64,000 nt of DNA. Origin: Manihot esculenta (taxonomy: Eukaryota; Streptophyta; Magnoliopsida; Malpighiales; Euphorbiaceae). Positions 33,353 to 45,639 of the stretch are shown here, one piece after another. The position numbers and the translations under genes are program-made. The notes under the pieces were generated by a model, which saw only the letters and a list, made by a program, of their open reading frames with translations, was not told the DNA's origin and made no database searches. The stretch lies in the NCBI RefSeq assembly GCF_001659605.2, contig NC_035161.2, positions 6,782,190 to 6,846,189 on the forward strand, written 5' to 3'. Position 1 is the first letter of the stretch. Every line of letters starts with the position of its first letter.

Positions 33353-34039
33353 TTAACCCTCCATTTCATGATCAAGAGCTGGACTTGAGGAAGAGACATC
33401 ACTAGGATCAGTAACTGAAGCCTGATTTGAGTTTTCATTTCTCCTATGAGTATTGAATGAAAAACTAACCCAAATTTCTCTTTCAATTATTCTTCTCTCT
33501 CTCCCCTCATCATCATCATCATCTCTCTTCTTTCCAAAATCCATCTTATCAACAGGCATCTTGTACCTGCAAACAGGGCATGACCCATGAATCCCCAACC
33601 ACTTCTCTATACAATTAGCATGAAACCTGTGCTTACAAGGCATCTCTTTGGCCAACCCACCAATCTCCCAATCCTCTAAACAGATCATACACTCACCATC
33701 CTGATCTCCAATTTCAGCAATTTCAACACAAGGCATGGCCTCTATAGATGCTTTTGAGGCAGGAGGCTGACCATTCTTGGTAGCTAAGTCTCTAAGAAGA
33801 GAATCCAAACTAGCAGCTCCTTCAATCACCACCATCCCTTGAGTGAAAGGGTTGATAAGGATGATTCTTTGATTTGGGGTGGGTGTATCTGGCGTTTCTT
33901 GATCTGGGTGGTCACTCTCACTCCGGCCGGTGGTGGTGGAGAAGCCTAATAGGAAAGGCAAAAACAAAGAGAGGTCTCTATGCCTTGGCATCCCCTCAAA
34001 AGCAGAAGATAACTCAGGCTGATGAGGCTCAGAAGCCAT
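33353..34039 (-). CDS. MPSR1: RING-H2 E3 ubiquitin ligase, MPSR1-like
   Basis: Single exon, 228 codons from ATG at 34039 to TAA at 33353. The frame is open further upstream to 34240, but the MASEPHQPEL start matches the short cytosolic MPSR1 type (Arabidopsis At1g26800); the extra 67 residues look like translated leader. The RING-H2 finger has C117, C120, C135, H137, H140, C143, C154 and C157, with CMICLEDW, MPCKHRFH and GSCPVC. The tail has a run of five Asp and a Ser-rich end. No membrane segment within the chosen protein. In Arabidopsis MPSR1 ubiquitinates misfolded proteins in the cytosol during proteotoxic stress; that role is transferred by similarity. It lies about 4.6 kb downstream of the GALT1 gene on the same strand, as in the Arabidopsis neighbourhood. 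The family assignment is strong; orthology rests on neighbour and tail type. Confidence 0.88.
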   Translation of the reverse strand: MASEPHQPELSSAFEGMPRHRDLSLFLPFLLGFSTTTGRSESDHPDQETPDTPTPNQRIILINPFTQGMVVIEGAASLDSLLRDLATKNGQPPASKASIEAMPCVEIAEIGDQDGECMICLEDWEIGGLAKEMPCKHRFHANCIEKWLGIHGSCPVCRYKMPVDKMDFGKKRDDDDDEGRERRIIEREIWVSFSFNTHRRNENSNQASVTDPSDVSSSSPALDHEMEG

Positions 34040-35479
34040 TTCAGAAAATCTTGAAGAGGGAGAGAAAGATGAAGAATGGAAAATAATTGCAGGTGAAGAA
34101 TATATGAGAAATGGTGTGCGCCCACAGAGAAGACATGTAGACAAGACCAAAGAAGATGGTAGAAAGATCTGGAATTTGTGTTGGCTTATCTTGATCATGT
34201 CACCTAAACCTGTCTCTTTCACTACAATCTCCATCACCATGAGAAGATATTTTCAGTGCAACAATGGATTGGCTTAGAAACTTTTTTTCAAATAAATCTC
34301 TTAATTTTTCCTTATAAGTTAGGCAAGATTTATGAAACTAATTATTTTCTCTATTTTATAATTTTTATTTATTATTTTAATTATTTTAAAATTATTATCT
34401 ATTTTTCTATTTATATCATAATAATATATAAATTAATTATTATTATTTTATTTTATTTTTTTAATATTTAATAAAATTTATTATTTTTAAAATAATATAA
34501 TTAAAAAATTAATAAAAAAATTATCTTTTTCACATGTGGACAATATAATAGAGGGTTAGAAAGCCAAGAGAACAACCCATAAAATCAATAAGCCCAGCCC
34601 ACAAACCAACCAAATCACAATCCACCTGACCCAAAAATAACCATCCCAACCATCAATTCACCCAACACAGAAATCAAACTAGCAAATCCAGCAACCACTC
34701 ATCTGAACACGGCCATGGAGCCTAGCACCGCTTCATTCTCCGAGAAGTCAAATAGAGAAGAAACAGAGGAGATCAACACCACAAAATGCCAATAGCGAGA
34801 CAGATTGATTTTTTTTTTTTTACCGGTAATAAAATGCATTACATGGCTCTATTAAATAGTAGCAATATTTACAATAAATGTTTAAGCGAAACAAAGATTA
34901 GAGTATATTAAACCTTTAAATAAAATTTAATTATAGTTTTTCCTCAAATATTGGCCTGCCCAGAAATGTAGCAAAAAGAAACATATTGAAAATATAAAGT
35001 AATCTTCAAAATAGACGTAATAGATGCCTACATTTTACATGGTCGGAGTTGTACTGGGTTCTAAATAACATTGACCAAAAGAGTAGAATTCACCTCAGAG
35101 CCCAGGAATGAAAAACCAACATTTAATGCTAATTTGAGACCTTCCAATAAAATTCGAACCTCACTTGTAAGAGCAGATAAACACTATCTGTTTGGCTATA
35201 CCATGCACAATTGTTCTATTATTATTCGTAATAATCAAAACAATTGTCGCATGGGAAAACTATCCTTTCAAGTAATATCACAATTAAGTTTAAATACACT
35301 ACAAGGGGAGGAAACCACTGATATTAGGAGATTGAGTTGATGTAGACAAAGAAAGGTCAGCAAAAACACCACTCTGCCTTAAGTATGAATAATCAAACGA
35401 AATGAGATAAGTAACGGAGGCAATATCAAAAAGGACATTATAAAAAATATATCTATTTCGCACTTTTTATATATATTTC
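34040..35479. other. RING gene 5' flank and repeat-like spacer
   Basis: 34040-34250 is probably leader and promoter of the RING gene (minus strand). 34256-34540 is almost pure A/T. 34550-34800 is a more GC-balanced block ('agcccagcccacaaacc') that looks like part of an unidentified repeat, followed by T11 at 34809-34820. 34820-35479 has no gene that I can support; the 89-codon frame at 35071-35340 has no recognisable domain. Confidence 0.45.
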
Positions 35480-35828
35480 CACCAAATAAGGAAGGAAATT
35501 GGGAAAGCCATCACTAGAAGGTTTATATGCACAAGAACTAATGCTTGAGCAAACAAAAGTGTATCATTAGCAAACAAAACATCAATAAGAGATAGAGCCA
35601 CCCAAGCAATTTTAATACTTTGAAAGATATCTCAATGTGTGCATCTGACAATAAATAAGAGAGAGTCTGAGATATAAAAAGAAATAGGTATGGAGATAAA
35701 AGATTTCTCTGTTGAAACCCATGTGAAGGATAAAAGAGAGTAATAGAATAGCCATTAACCATGATAGAAAAACAAGCAGTAGAGATACATTCCATGATCA
35801 ACTGAATCAATTGTGCCGCAAATCCCAT
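35480..35828 (-). pseudogene. LINE (L1-type) reverse transcriptase relic
   Basis: The minus-strand frame from 35828 reads MGFAAQLIQLIMECIST, SIMVNGY, FYPSHGFQQRNLLSPYLFLF and, in another frame, IDVLFANDTLLFAQA. These match plant L1 RT: WI..IM.C..T, F.P.RGLRQGDPLSPYLF and the FADD box (here FAND). The altered catalytic box and frameshift mean it is dead. The rest of the LINE is not identifiable nearby. Confidence 0.8.
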
Positions 35829-37479
35829 TTTGAGGGTCTTTCGTCTCTATTTTTGAGTTCTCTTTGATTGCCATTTCCTTTGTTTTCTTGAGTGCTTGGG
35901 TTTCCTTGTCCCTGCCTGTTTAGTTTTTATTCTCCCTCCTCCAATCGTTATGGTCGTCTTCCCTCACCATGATCGAAAGCTTTTGGGTTTTGGTTTTTTC
36001 TGTTTTTAGTTTTTTTTCTTCTCGTATTCATGGCGCTTCTTAGGTGAGGGAATTATTTTTAAATTTGAGTTGTTAAATGCGTAGAGGGTTTCTTTCTCTA
36101 GTCTCTGTGAAGGGCTTTAGTTAGTATTTACTTTGATAATTTAAGATCCCACTGCCACGTCCGTAAATCACGCTCCTGTAGACTATGAGCATGTAGTAAA
36201 GCTCCACACCTTGTTGGTTGAGCTAATTTAGCTAAAATTTGAAGTTTATAGAAAATATTAAAATTATATTTATTTAATTAACATATTTTCTTAACTTTTC
36301 ATTAAAGATTTTTTTAATAAAAAATAAAGTAATTTATTTATCTTAATTTAATTAAATTATTTTTTAAAAAGTAAAAATAATACAAGTAACACATTTAAAC
36401 TAAATAAGATTCAGTAATTTAAAATTTCAGTCCAATTAAGTGGTATTTTAATTAAATAATTTTAATAAATAAATAAATATTTATAAAGGACAATTAGATT
36501 AAATTTAATAATTTATCTTTAATGAATTAATATTAAATTTTAAAAATAAAATAAGATTAAGCTGAAATTGAGAATTGCTTTAATTTAATTTTTAATTTAA
36601 TTTAATTCAATTTAATTTTTCATAAATTTTGATTTATATATATATTTTTAGAAATTTCAAATTAAATTTACCAAATTGACTGATATTGACACAAAACATA
36701 GGCATTTGAAACGCACAATTTCTTCCAATCATAAAAACTTCAATTCCAAAGAAATGATATGAAAAATATGTTTATTTTTTAAAACGATTTTCAAGATATA
36801 TTAAGAGTACATGTTTTTTGAAAATTTTGTAAAGGAGCTTGTACTTTTCATAAAAATTATTTTTTTTTTATTAAATTAATTTTTAAATCATATAATATAT
36901 TTAAATTTAAATCGAAATGAAAAATAATTCTCTAAGTATATTAATCTAATTTCTATTTTAATTTATTTTAAGTAACATTAATATTTACTTGCCATGTTAA
37001 AAAAAAATAGTATCATCATCAAAATAACGCTTAAAGAGCGACCAATTAAATGCACCTGGAAGCAATAATTCGGCGGGTGTCTCTTATCATTTCTCACACC
37101 AAGGCGTTCGATGAAATTGCTGAGAGAAAACTTTTGTTGGTTAGTTTTCTCAGATAGCTATACATTTTGTTTTTACGCGCAAGAAATGGTCATCTTACTT
37201 TTGCAGATTAGTATCGAGGATGTAAGCATAAGTATCGTTTTCACTTTGTCATGAATATTTTTATATTGCACTCTTAACATGGAATGACACTGTAAATTTT
37301 GTAAAATGTATTACAATGCATATGAATTATTTAAAAATATAATTAAAATAATATTGTAATCTTAATTTATATGATATAAGACTACAAATATGTTAATATG
37401 TACTTACAAGCTCTAAAATATTATTTAAATTTATCATTAATAGTTAATAATTTAAAATTATATGTTTGAGAAGAGATGA
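35829..37479. other. AT-rich spacer, no gene
   Basis: 35829-36140 is a T-rich, moderately GC block ('ggtcgtcttccctcaccatgatcg') that could be a repeat 5' end. 36230-37000 is extremely AT-rich. No open frame with a recognisable domain, no RNA gene seen. Confidence 0.5.
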
Positions 37480-38115
37480 ACTAATAAGAGGGTGTAGGAG
37501 GGAAATAAATATCAAATTTGAAGGAAATGTCTCACTTCCCCTTCCTTACACCCCAAGTTGGAGTGTAGGAAAAGTTGACATTTGAAAGGAAAAGAGAGTT
37601 AAGGCTTTATTTATACTTTCCTTACCTCTTTCCAAGAATGGGTAAATATTTACATATCCCTCCTTCCCTTTACTTACCTCTACTTCACCTCCAACCAAAC
37701 ATAGTGTCACCCAAATATAGTGTAAGGAAATTGTAAATAATGGAAGGAAAAAAGAGGGTAAGGAGGGTAAGGGTAAAGAGGATTACAATAAAAAAATTTG
37801 CATGTGAAATGGATGAATTAATGGAAACGTAAAGAGAAGTAATGTGAAATGGATGAATTACTGGAAATGTAAAGAGAAGTAATGTGCATTTTTATGTTTG
37901 GAAAGAGGTGAAGGAAGAGGATTAAAAGAGGTAATGGGAGATAATAAACCACTTACCCTCACCTCCCCCTCCTTAGGTGTAAGAAAATTTAGAATTTAAG
38001 GGAGGGTAAGGCTTACCCCTCCATTAACTCATTTTTTCCCAGTAAAGGGACATAGTTTACTTACCCCTCCTTACCTTTGTTTACTCTTCCCTTACCCTCA
38101 TCCTCATCCAAACAG
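37480..38115. repeat. Strand-asymmetric purine/pyrimidine repeat, MITE-like
   Basis: Alternating blocks of GAGGGTAAGG-type and CCTTACCCTC-type sequence that can pair with each other (for example 37495-37511 with 37535-37556, and 37755-37790 with 38060-38100). The phrases CAACCAAACATAG (37692) and TCATCCAAACAGA (38103) resemble ends of hAT-like MITEs. An inner unit of ~45 bases ('gtgaaatggatgaatta...aaagagaagtaat') is repeated about 2.5 times at 37803-37886. No coding. Confidence 0.6.
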
Positions 38116-38629
38116 AATTTCCACAAAGTGTTAAATTTTTTTATTTGGATTGTTTTTTTTTAACTTTTTGAAAAATCACAGTCCATTCTTTTTCTTTTTT
38201 GGAAGAAACTTATTTTTCCTAATTCCAACTAAATTTTTTTTTTTTTTCAGGAATTCATTTGAACCCAAAAAGGTCTAACTAACAAGCTGAGATTGAAAGA
38301 ATAAAATGATAGAACGAATTGCATGTTGAGAAAAAATTGATCCTAATATAGCCTATTACCAGATAAGATTCTTTACAATGTAGTCACTGAGATGTGATCA
38401 CCTTGCTCCTAAATCATAATTATACATTGGTCACACAAACTATGATGTAGCAAGTAACAAGCCCGGCTGCTATTCCTTCTCTCGTATGTATATGCTCAAC
38501 CCTCGTCAGAGAAATCCTAAAAAGCTGGTTAAGAAGATTAGTCTCTTCGGGCATGAGGTTTTGCGACGCGCTAAGAAACTCTACTATGAATGATAATATA
38601 TGTGTGTGTATGTATATATTTATGTATGT
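38116..38629. other. Spacer and 3' flank of GALT1
   Basis: Homopolymer T tracts (38136-38165, 38230-38248), then sequence that likely includes the 3' untranslated region of the minus-strand galactosyltransferase (about 38450-38629). No gene. Confidence 0.5.
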
Positions 38630-41600
38630 TTATCGATCACCGCAACATCTAGCACTCTTTCCTTCTTGAAGTTTCTGCCATAGACAAAGCATCTCCCTGG
38701 GACCTTGGTAGTGGGCAACAATATAACCATCCTTGCACCCTTCATTATAGATTCTTTCATTGTTCTCGTACCTAACTTCTAAACCCTCCTTTTTCATCTG
38801 GTCTATCCAGATGCCCATTGCCACATCTTCTAGCTTAAAAATCTGCAACATCAATCATCAAAATTGTCAAATGGGTCCATCTTAATTTCATTTGGTAGTA
38901 GAGTAGTTCGTATTTTAACAGAAGCCTCGTGCAACATTTTGATTGCAAAGACTTTCAAGTGGGAAGGAAAAAATGTACAGCGACTAATTTTACCTTCAAA
39001 ACACCTTCTTTATGTCTCCTGTAAACTTCTTTCGCTATGTCTAGAGACACCACATAACCAGGACCATGTGCCCAGGGAGGGTATTTCTCTTCAGGCCATT
39101 CCTTTTTCAGTAAAGACGAGGAAGGGTAAGTAACAAGAAATTGACAAATTACTTGGTATAGTCAGAAAATCAAGGGCAACAGAACGCAGGTAATTAGCAT
39201 GCATCTCTTTATACTAGCAACACTCTTTCAAACCAATTAGAGCGCCAAAATTTTTCCCAATTGATTGTGTATGATATTCATTTCTATTTCTTGTCTGCAC
39301 TAGTGCATTTTGGCCATTTGTACAAGTCTTGAATTTTATGCAAAAATAGTAGAGGGTACAAAGGAGTATCTCAAATTCTCCCTCGTTGAATCCACTAACG
39401 AAGAACCTACTAAATATGTGTTTTATCGGTGACATCAATTGAAAGACATCAAAGAATAATATGTGAGCCTTGCTCAAATAGATTGGATCAAGTCTATGTT
39501 TTTTCTTTTCTTTTTTAAATTATGAAGACCAGAGGATTACCTCAAGGCTAATATACCATTTGCTTTCGGTACTCCGATGAGGTTGGGAGTCTGAGTTAAT
39601 GAGTCCATAGAGCAAGCCATTACTCACTTTGATCCTCTTTAAAGATTCTAGCACTTCATCTACTCGAACAAATGCATCATCATCTGTCTTCATGACATAA
39701 TTTGCCGATGCAACCTCTGTCTGTTTAAGAGATGAGGCCAGTAAGATGATGACGATTCAGCCATTTGTATGTCTAAATAAGAGAGGAGAGGACTTTTACC
39801 CCAAAGATGCAGATGGCTAACGTTTTCCATGTGATGAGGTTGTAATAGTCAACAAAAGGCATAATCTGTATGTCTCCATATGTTCGTGCTTCATTCCAAA
39901 GTTCCTCATTAACTAATTGATTTTTGTGCTGCAATACACCTCAAAATTGTAAGTGACCATAAAACAGGCCTGCATGACTACACTGCCTTTTTACACCTGT
40001 AACTTGTGGCTGGTTGGTCAAGAATACCAAATACACAAACTTAGACTTCCATCACATGTGGCTTACAAATAGAAAACGTAGGACAGGTTAATTTCTCTCA
40101 TCATCTCTTAACGTAGATGGTTATATCAATGACATCCCTCAAGTTCAATTTTGTATCATAAAGCTCCCTAAACTTCAATTTGAGAATTATTAAAGTTCTT
40201 GTTACATACTATCACCAGGTTAATTTATGTGTAAATGTCACCATTGTCCCTAAACTTGTAAAGATTTATCACAATCTTGATAAAAAAATTTTAAATTTCA
40301 ATTTAACTTATTTTTTCTTTAAAATTTTTATAAAAATATTTACAATAAATTACAAATTATAATTATGTAATTTTCTTTCAAAAATTTATAGTTAGCTTAA
40401 AATTTTATAATTTGATTTTAGGATGATATATATTCATTTTTTTATTTTTATTTATTGTAATTTTATTATTTTATTTTAATATAAAAAAATTTTTACTTTC
40501 ACATTATTTTAATTACATTCAAATTTTATATGGTTGTTTTTATTTTTTCTATATATATGTTAATATTATTGTTATATTTTTATTTATATTAATAAAATAA
40601 TATTTCAAATATATTATTTTTAAGCATATATTGTGTAAAAATTATTTATATATTAAATTAAAATATTAGAAATTTTATGATACAATTTAAAGTTGAGGGA
40701 TACATGTGATATAATTATCTAAGTTAAGGGATAATAAGTGAAATTTAATGAGTTCTTTAGTGATTTAAATTAAAGTTTGGGGAGTTTTATGATAAAAATA
40801 AAAATTAATGGACATTACTAAATAATCGTCTAAGTTGAAGGACAATGGATGAAATTAATCCAACTTAGGATCCACCAATAACAGGATGATGTCCTTCAGG
40901 GCCAAATCAATTAGATTGTTGTTTAACACATGGCACTACTTCAATTGGGATAACTTTCCTTTCTTAGGCCAGAAAACATCAGCACCATAATAGTTACCGA
41001 ATAAAAAGTAGAAAGAATAACTTGCAAAAGCTCACCAATCCAACAAAAAAGCGCACTGCTGCAGTTCCTGACCGAACTGCATCATACTGCATCCATGTTC
41101 TTCGAACAGCCATCCTGCGTTTAAAGTTGTTCGCAGTGGAGAAAACACCAATAAAGAGATTAGGTGATTTTTCGGTAGAGAGAGGAGCTGATTTGAGTGT
41201 TTCTAGATCAATTGTATGTTCTGAATCCTCTGATGTAGGCAGACCACTCGCCACGACAGAAATTAGGTTCAAGTCTCCAGATATCCTAACGTCACTGACC
41301 AGCCATGGTTCCAAGGTCTGAATGGACAATGAACCAAGAAAGAAAATAAATTCAAAGAAACTGACTTCCTGCCCTGTAAAATTATAAAAATACCACAAAA
41401 AAGAATGAGAAGGACATACTTCGCGATATGCGAAAGATGTTATGTGTTTTCCATCAACTGTCATCTGGAACTCTGACCCTATTCTAAGGGTTGCAACAGA
41501 CAAATAACCTTGCTTAAAGGGAAAATATCTTCTTTTAGATCCCTCCAGAACCATTGAAGACCTCCTTGAACCTTCTGAATGTGTGCTAGGCTGAGTATAA

Positions 41601-42811
41601 TTTCTACCCACTATCTTGTTACACTGATCCAACTCGTCCACTGCCACATGAAACAATTATGGTTTATGACTTATCAGAGTGAGCAATAAAAAAGGAAAAT
41701 GAGCCCACAGAAGCAGGCAATCTAAAATATAAGGAAAAACAAAAAAGAAAAGAAAAAGAGACGGCTACTGATATGCATCACTAATCTAATGGATCTCAGA
41801 CTTCAAAGAGAAGAATAAAAAAAGGGTAAAAAAATGAAACATTAACAGAACGGAAACACATAAATTGAGCTTTGGGAACCTATTCCAATTGCTATCAATG
41901 GGTCATAAGTGTTCACTTTGAAGAGATACAAAAACAAAACTATAAGCATATACTACAAATATGGTTAGAGAGCTACAGATACAAAACCAAACAACAAGCA
42001 TATACAGTAAACTTTCATAAAAAACAACAAAAATGTGGTATGTATCTCTACCTTTCTTATTCTTTTCAGGAGTAGGAGATGGGCAACGCTCCTCTTCACC
42101 CCAATCATGAGCTATAGTCCAGGTGTTTTGAACTATAACTGGATCCTCAGTTATCTTATCACCATGAAGCCTAACATTGTAATGTAAAATGATGGGTGGA
42201 TCAGGCTCCCCAGGAAGTGCTTCCCCTGTTAAGTCAATCCGAAAATTGCCAAGAAGACCATTTGGAATGCCTATAATTGTTATGGATGAACCCTGAGTCA
42301 GACCACAAGGAAGCCGCAACTTAAAACCACTACTCTCAAACCCTGAGGCATTCACTTTGTTAAGAAAATGAGGACACTGTTTCTCTTTTGCTCTGCTATT
42401 TAAACTTTCATTTGTATTACCACGTCTTTCCTCTTCAATTGAAGCCATAAGGCTGTTCCATGCACTCCCAGCTTCCTTAATAGCCTCTAGTCCACTGGGT
42501 AAAGCCTGAGCTTGATCAATCAAGTGTTTCAGTAGATTCCATGTGCGCAGAGATTCTTGCTCTTCCTTGGAAATATTCCTCTGAGCAAACAAACTGAATA
42601 TTATGGTATCAGTAGAAATTACTTGAGTAGAATTCTCTGTATTTTTATATGCTGGTGGAAGCGTAGATTGCACCCATTCAAGTGGATTACTTCCATTGGA
42701 TAAAGCATTCATCAAATAATTTTCTCCAATGGGATTTTTCATGAGAACATATCTAAGGATCAGAAGCATAAACAAGATTGCAATCAGAACACCACCAGAC
42801 CATCTCTTCAT
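38630..42811 (-). CDS. GALT1: Galectin-domain beta-1,3-galactosyltransferase, GALT1-like
   Basis: Seven exons with GT-AG borders: 42811-42052, 41640-41420, 41317-41036, 39928-39800, 39720-39541, 39101-38994, 38842-38630. They join in frame to 630 residues with a stop at 38630. Residues 8-24 are a signal anchor (type II Golgi protein). About 165-355 is a galectin-type lectin domain ([38 protein letters not shown]). About 375-620 is the GT31 domain, with [20 protein letters not shown], the metal-binding TDDDAF (477-479), [17 protein letters not shown] and the EDVAMGIW box. The start MKRWSGG and domain order match Arabidopsis GALT1 (At1g26810), which adds beta-1,3-galactose to N-glycans in Lewis-a formation. 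The related GALT2-6 act on arabinogalactan hydroxyproline and are the alternative. No damage is seen. Confidence 0.92.
40086..40866. repeat. MITE-like inverted-repeat element in GALT1 intron 4
   Basis: The left end (ggttaatttctctcatc, 'ttatatcaatgacatccctc', 'aaagctccctaaacttcaat') and the reverse complement of the right end (ggattaatttcatcc, 'aaaactccccaaactttaat') match over roughly 100 bases, with a very AT-rich centre (40260-40670). It lies wholly within the 1.1-kb intron between exons 39928-39800 and 41317-41036. No transposase is encoded. Confidence 0.7.
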
Positions 42812-44880
42812 TCTGTTGACAGTAAAGATGCATTAAATTTTGGAATTTCTAATATCCATTCTGATTATGCTTTAAGGAATCCAGCCCTCCAGCCTGTAAT
42901 TTTTATGTGAAAAGTTAGCTATCTGACTGCACTAACTATATCCAACAACAATAGTTGATGTCTCCAGAGTCCAGAAAGATGAGAAATTTGGTGACGATAA
43001 AAATGTAGATGGATCTCTTATTATCAGCTAGCTATTTGAGTGAGCCATCTATCAAGCTCTGAAAGTACAAGATCTTGTTGCAGCTCAATTTCTCTGCAAC
43101 TCCACTGCATACTTGTTCATGAAATTTGTCACGCAGGACCATAAGCTGAAACAAGATTTCAAATTCATTAATCTATTAACAAGTGTAAAAATTTTCCAAT
43201 AAAACACTAAAACTAGTACAAAAGTTCACCAATCCATTTTACAAGTATAATACTCTAAAACACTGCATGTCTAAAACTAAAGAACAAGATCACAGTTTAG
43301 TCAAAGATGCATGAAACAAAAGCATCTAATCCAAAACTTTAAAATGATGGCTAGGGATACTGTCCACATATTACAAGGCATCAGCACAACGACAATGGAA
43401 CACAATCAAAAAGGATAATCTATCAGAAAAAGAAAAGGCAACTTGCAGAACTTATTCAATAACCACAAAACTTGAATTCAAGGCTTCTTTAATATTGTAT
43501 AGCTCTGACTTGAGTTTCCTTAGAAAGAATAGAAAAGCTGTATTGAGTTCATGACAAGGAAGAATTGGACCTTGAACTATTTCTAAATAGCATCAATCAG
43601 TTTTATTCCAAAATGAAAATCCAAATTGCCTATCACTGGGGGAAACTCCTATCAAAACTGATTTTTCCAGACACATTCTACTTCAATAATAATAATAATA
43701 ATAATAGTAATTCTATGCAGTCAATGCCTCACCTAGCCCATTGTTAAGAGGTAAAATTTGTGGGAGCAGTTTACTCTTCTCTTTCAGTGGCTGTAGTGTT
43801 TTCCATCTGTGACTAAACAAGCACAAAAGGATATAAAATTATGTGGTGACGACTCCATTATCTAGAGACATCCAATGGTAAACGCATACAACAATATTTC
43901 AAGAGGATAGAAGTTAGATCAACAAAGAAAATGTGGAAAAGTCCACTTCTAAACAAGACCACAACCACACTTCTCAAATGGAAAATATGCCCCACAGTGT
44001 TCACTTCTGTTTCACTGTAGTACAGCTCTGCTAAACAATCAACAGCAGTTCTCCATTTTTTTTGTTGTCTTTGATAATAATTCTCCTGCTGAAGTATCAA
44101 CAAGCTACCCTTTTGACATGGCATGATAATAAATAACAAAAAAAAAAAGCAAAAAAAATTAAAATATAAAAAATAAAACTAAAAATATATTTAAATTCTA
44201 GGAAATCTAAAGCAAATTGGAAAATAAAGTCAAACCTAAAGCAAATTGGAAAATAAAGTCAACTAATAAATTAAGTTACGCAAACTAAATTCTCCAAATG
44301 TCTCCAAATGTACTGAAAGGGAGCGTGTTAGGATCAATATAGACTGAGGGGTGATTAGAGATTCTACCTATGGCCGGTAAATGAGGAAAATATTACTTGA
44401 ATTATTAGAACAATCCTCCACATAATGTGTTTTTGTAGCCGTTAGACATAGTCCATTTTCTCAACAATTTCTCATCCATTTTGCTGCTCCTCAACATTCT
44501 CAGACACCAAACACACTTTTACATAAATCAAAAAGAAAAAATAAAGAACAAAAAATCAAAAGCGAAAAAAAAAAAAAGAAACAGATCCAAGTACAATGCA
44601 CCGAATCCAGTCTCAATAACCAATTGGAAAAGACGGAATCGATTTTAGCAGTACAGAAACAAAAATTAAAGGAAAAAGGCAGCATAAATAAGCTATTGAA
44701 GTGGTGAAAAGTGTAAGAACAGACCTCAGTGAATGAAATCAACAGAGAAACAATGGCGGAGGATTGGATCTAAGCAGAGAAGGTGGTTTGATGAAGTAGT
44801 TGATGCGTCCAACGGCAGTAAACTCCGTAGAAGAAGAAAATCTATGTTCCTCTTTTGATGAGTTACTGTCGGTCTGTCTT
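42812..44880 (-). other. GALT1 leader region with probable 5' UTR introns
   Basis: An acceptor-like TCAACAG lies two bases before the GALT1 ATG (42814-42820, minus), so the 5' UTR is probably spliced. A plausible first UTR exon lies at about 44850-44729, after which the AT-rich upstream DNA starts. Two other minus-strand segments look exon-like: 44095-43985 (acceptor TTCAG, then QENYYQRQQKKWRTAVDCLAE) and 43145-43020 (acceptor TTTCAG, then MVLRDKFHEQVCSGVAEKL). I do not recognise them; they may be leader exons or remnants of another gene. Confidence 0.45.
43685..43705. repeat. (AAT)7 microsatellite
   Basis: Seven AAT units followed by one AGT interruption. Confidence 0.9.
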
Positions 44881-45399
44881 CTGGTTATTTAATATTGACC
44901 AAAATCTTCGCTTTTAGAAATACCACGTGGCATTTAATGATTGATTTGCTAATGCTAAATACTTACACCATTATATAATTTTTATCTATTTTATTTTTCA
45001 CTTTTATTAAAAAATATTTTTTTTATTATTAAATTTTATTAAATATTAAAAAATATTTTAATAAAAAAAATTCTAGCGAACATAAAAAAAATAATTTGTA
45101 ATATAATTTCAAAAAATTAAAATTTGTACTAATAATTTTAAAATATTTAGTTCATTAATATATTTTGATAATCTTTATTAATTAAACTAAATATTTTAAA
45201 GTTATTAATAAATCTGAAAGTAAAATGAGTATAAATTATAAATTTAGTAATTTTAGAAATTGTTTACCTTTTTTAATTTTCAGAAACGCCAGTTTGATTA
45301 ATATCTTAGAAAGTCATTAATGGAATTTCCATAATTAAGTAAATTATATATTTTGTCATTGCTGTTATTGTCATATCATATTACTAAATCTCCCCTCTG
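44881..45399. other. AT-rich promoter-side spacer, no gene
   Basis: Upstream of the GALT1 leader; extremely AT-rich between 44960 and 45250 with no coding. The LINE relic starts after it. Confidence 0.5.
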
Positions 45400-45639
45400 A
45401 TAGGAGTTCGTGTTCTCTTCTGTTATACAAGGTTTTTTTATAATCTTTCTTCATTTGATTTATTTTCTATTTCAAATCTTTTTCTTCTCTCTTTTCGTTT
45501 CTGTCTAGTTTTGATATGTTTGTTTTTTTAATGACTCAACCTATGAATGCTGATGCTTTTATTGCACAAATTACATCTCGATTACAATTAGAGGAGGAAT
45601 AGAGTAGGGTTGTGCTGTTTGATAATGATTAGTCTGGTT

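Noticed and set aside
34040..34240. Upstream 67-codon extension of the RING protein
   Set aside because: Leader-like hydrophobic mix with no domain; the MASEPHQPEL start at 34039 matches the family type.
39214..39477. 87-codon minus-strand frame in a GALT1 intron
   Set aside because: Lies between two well-supported exons, has no domain, and ends in intronic AT-rich DNA.
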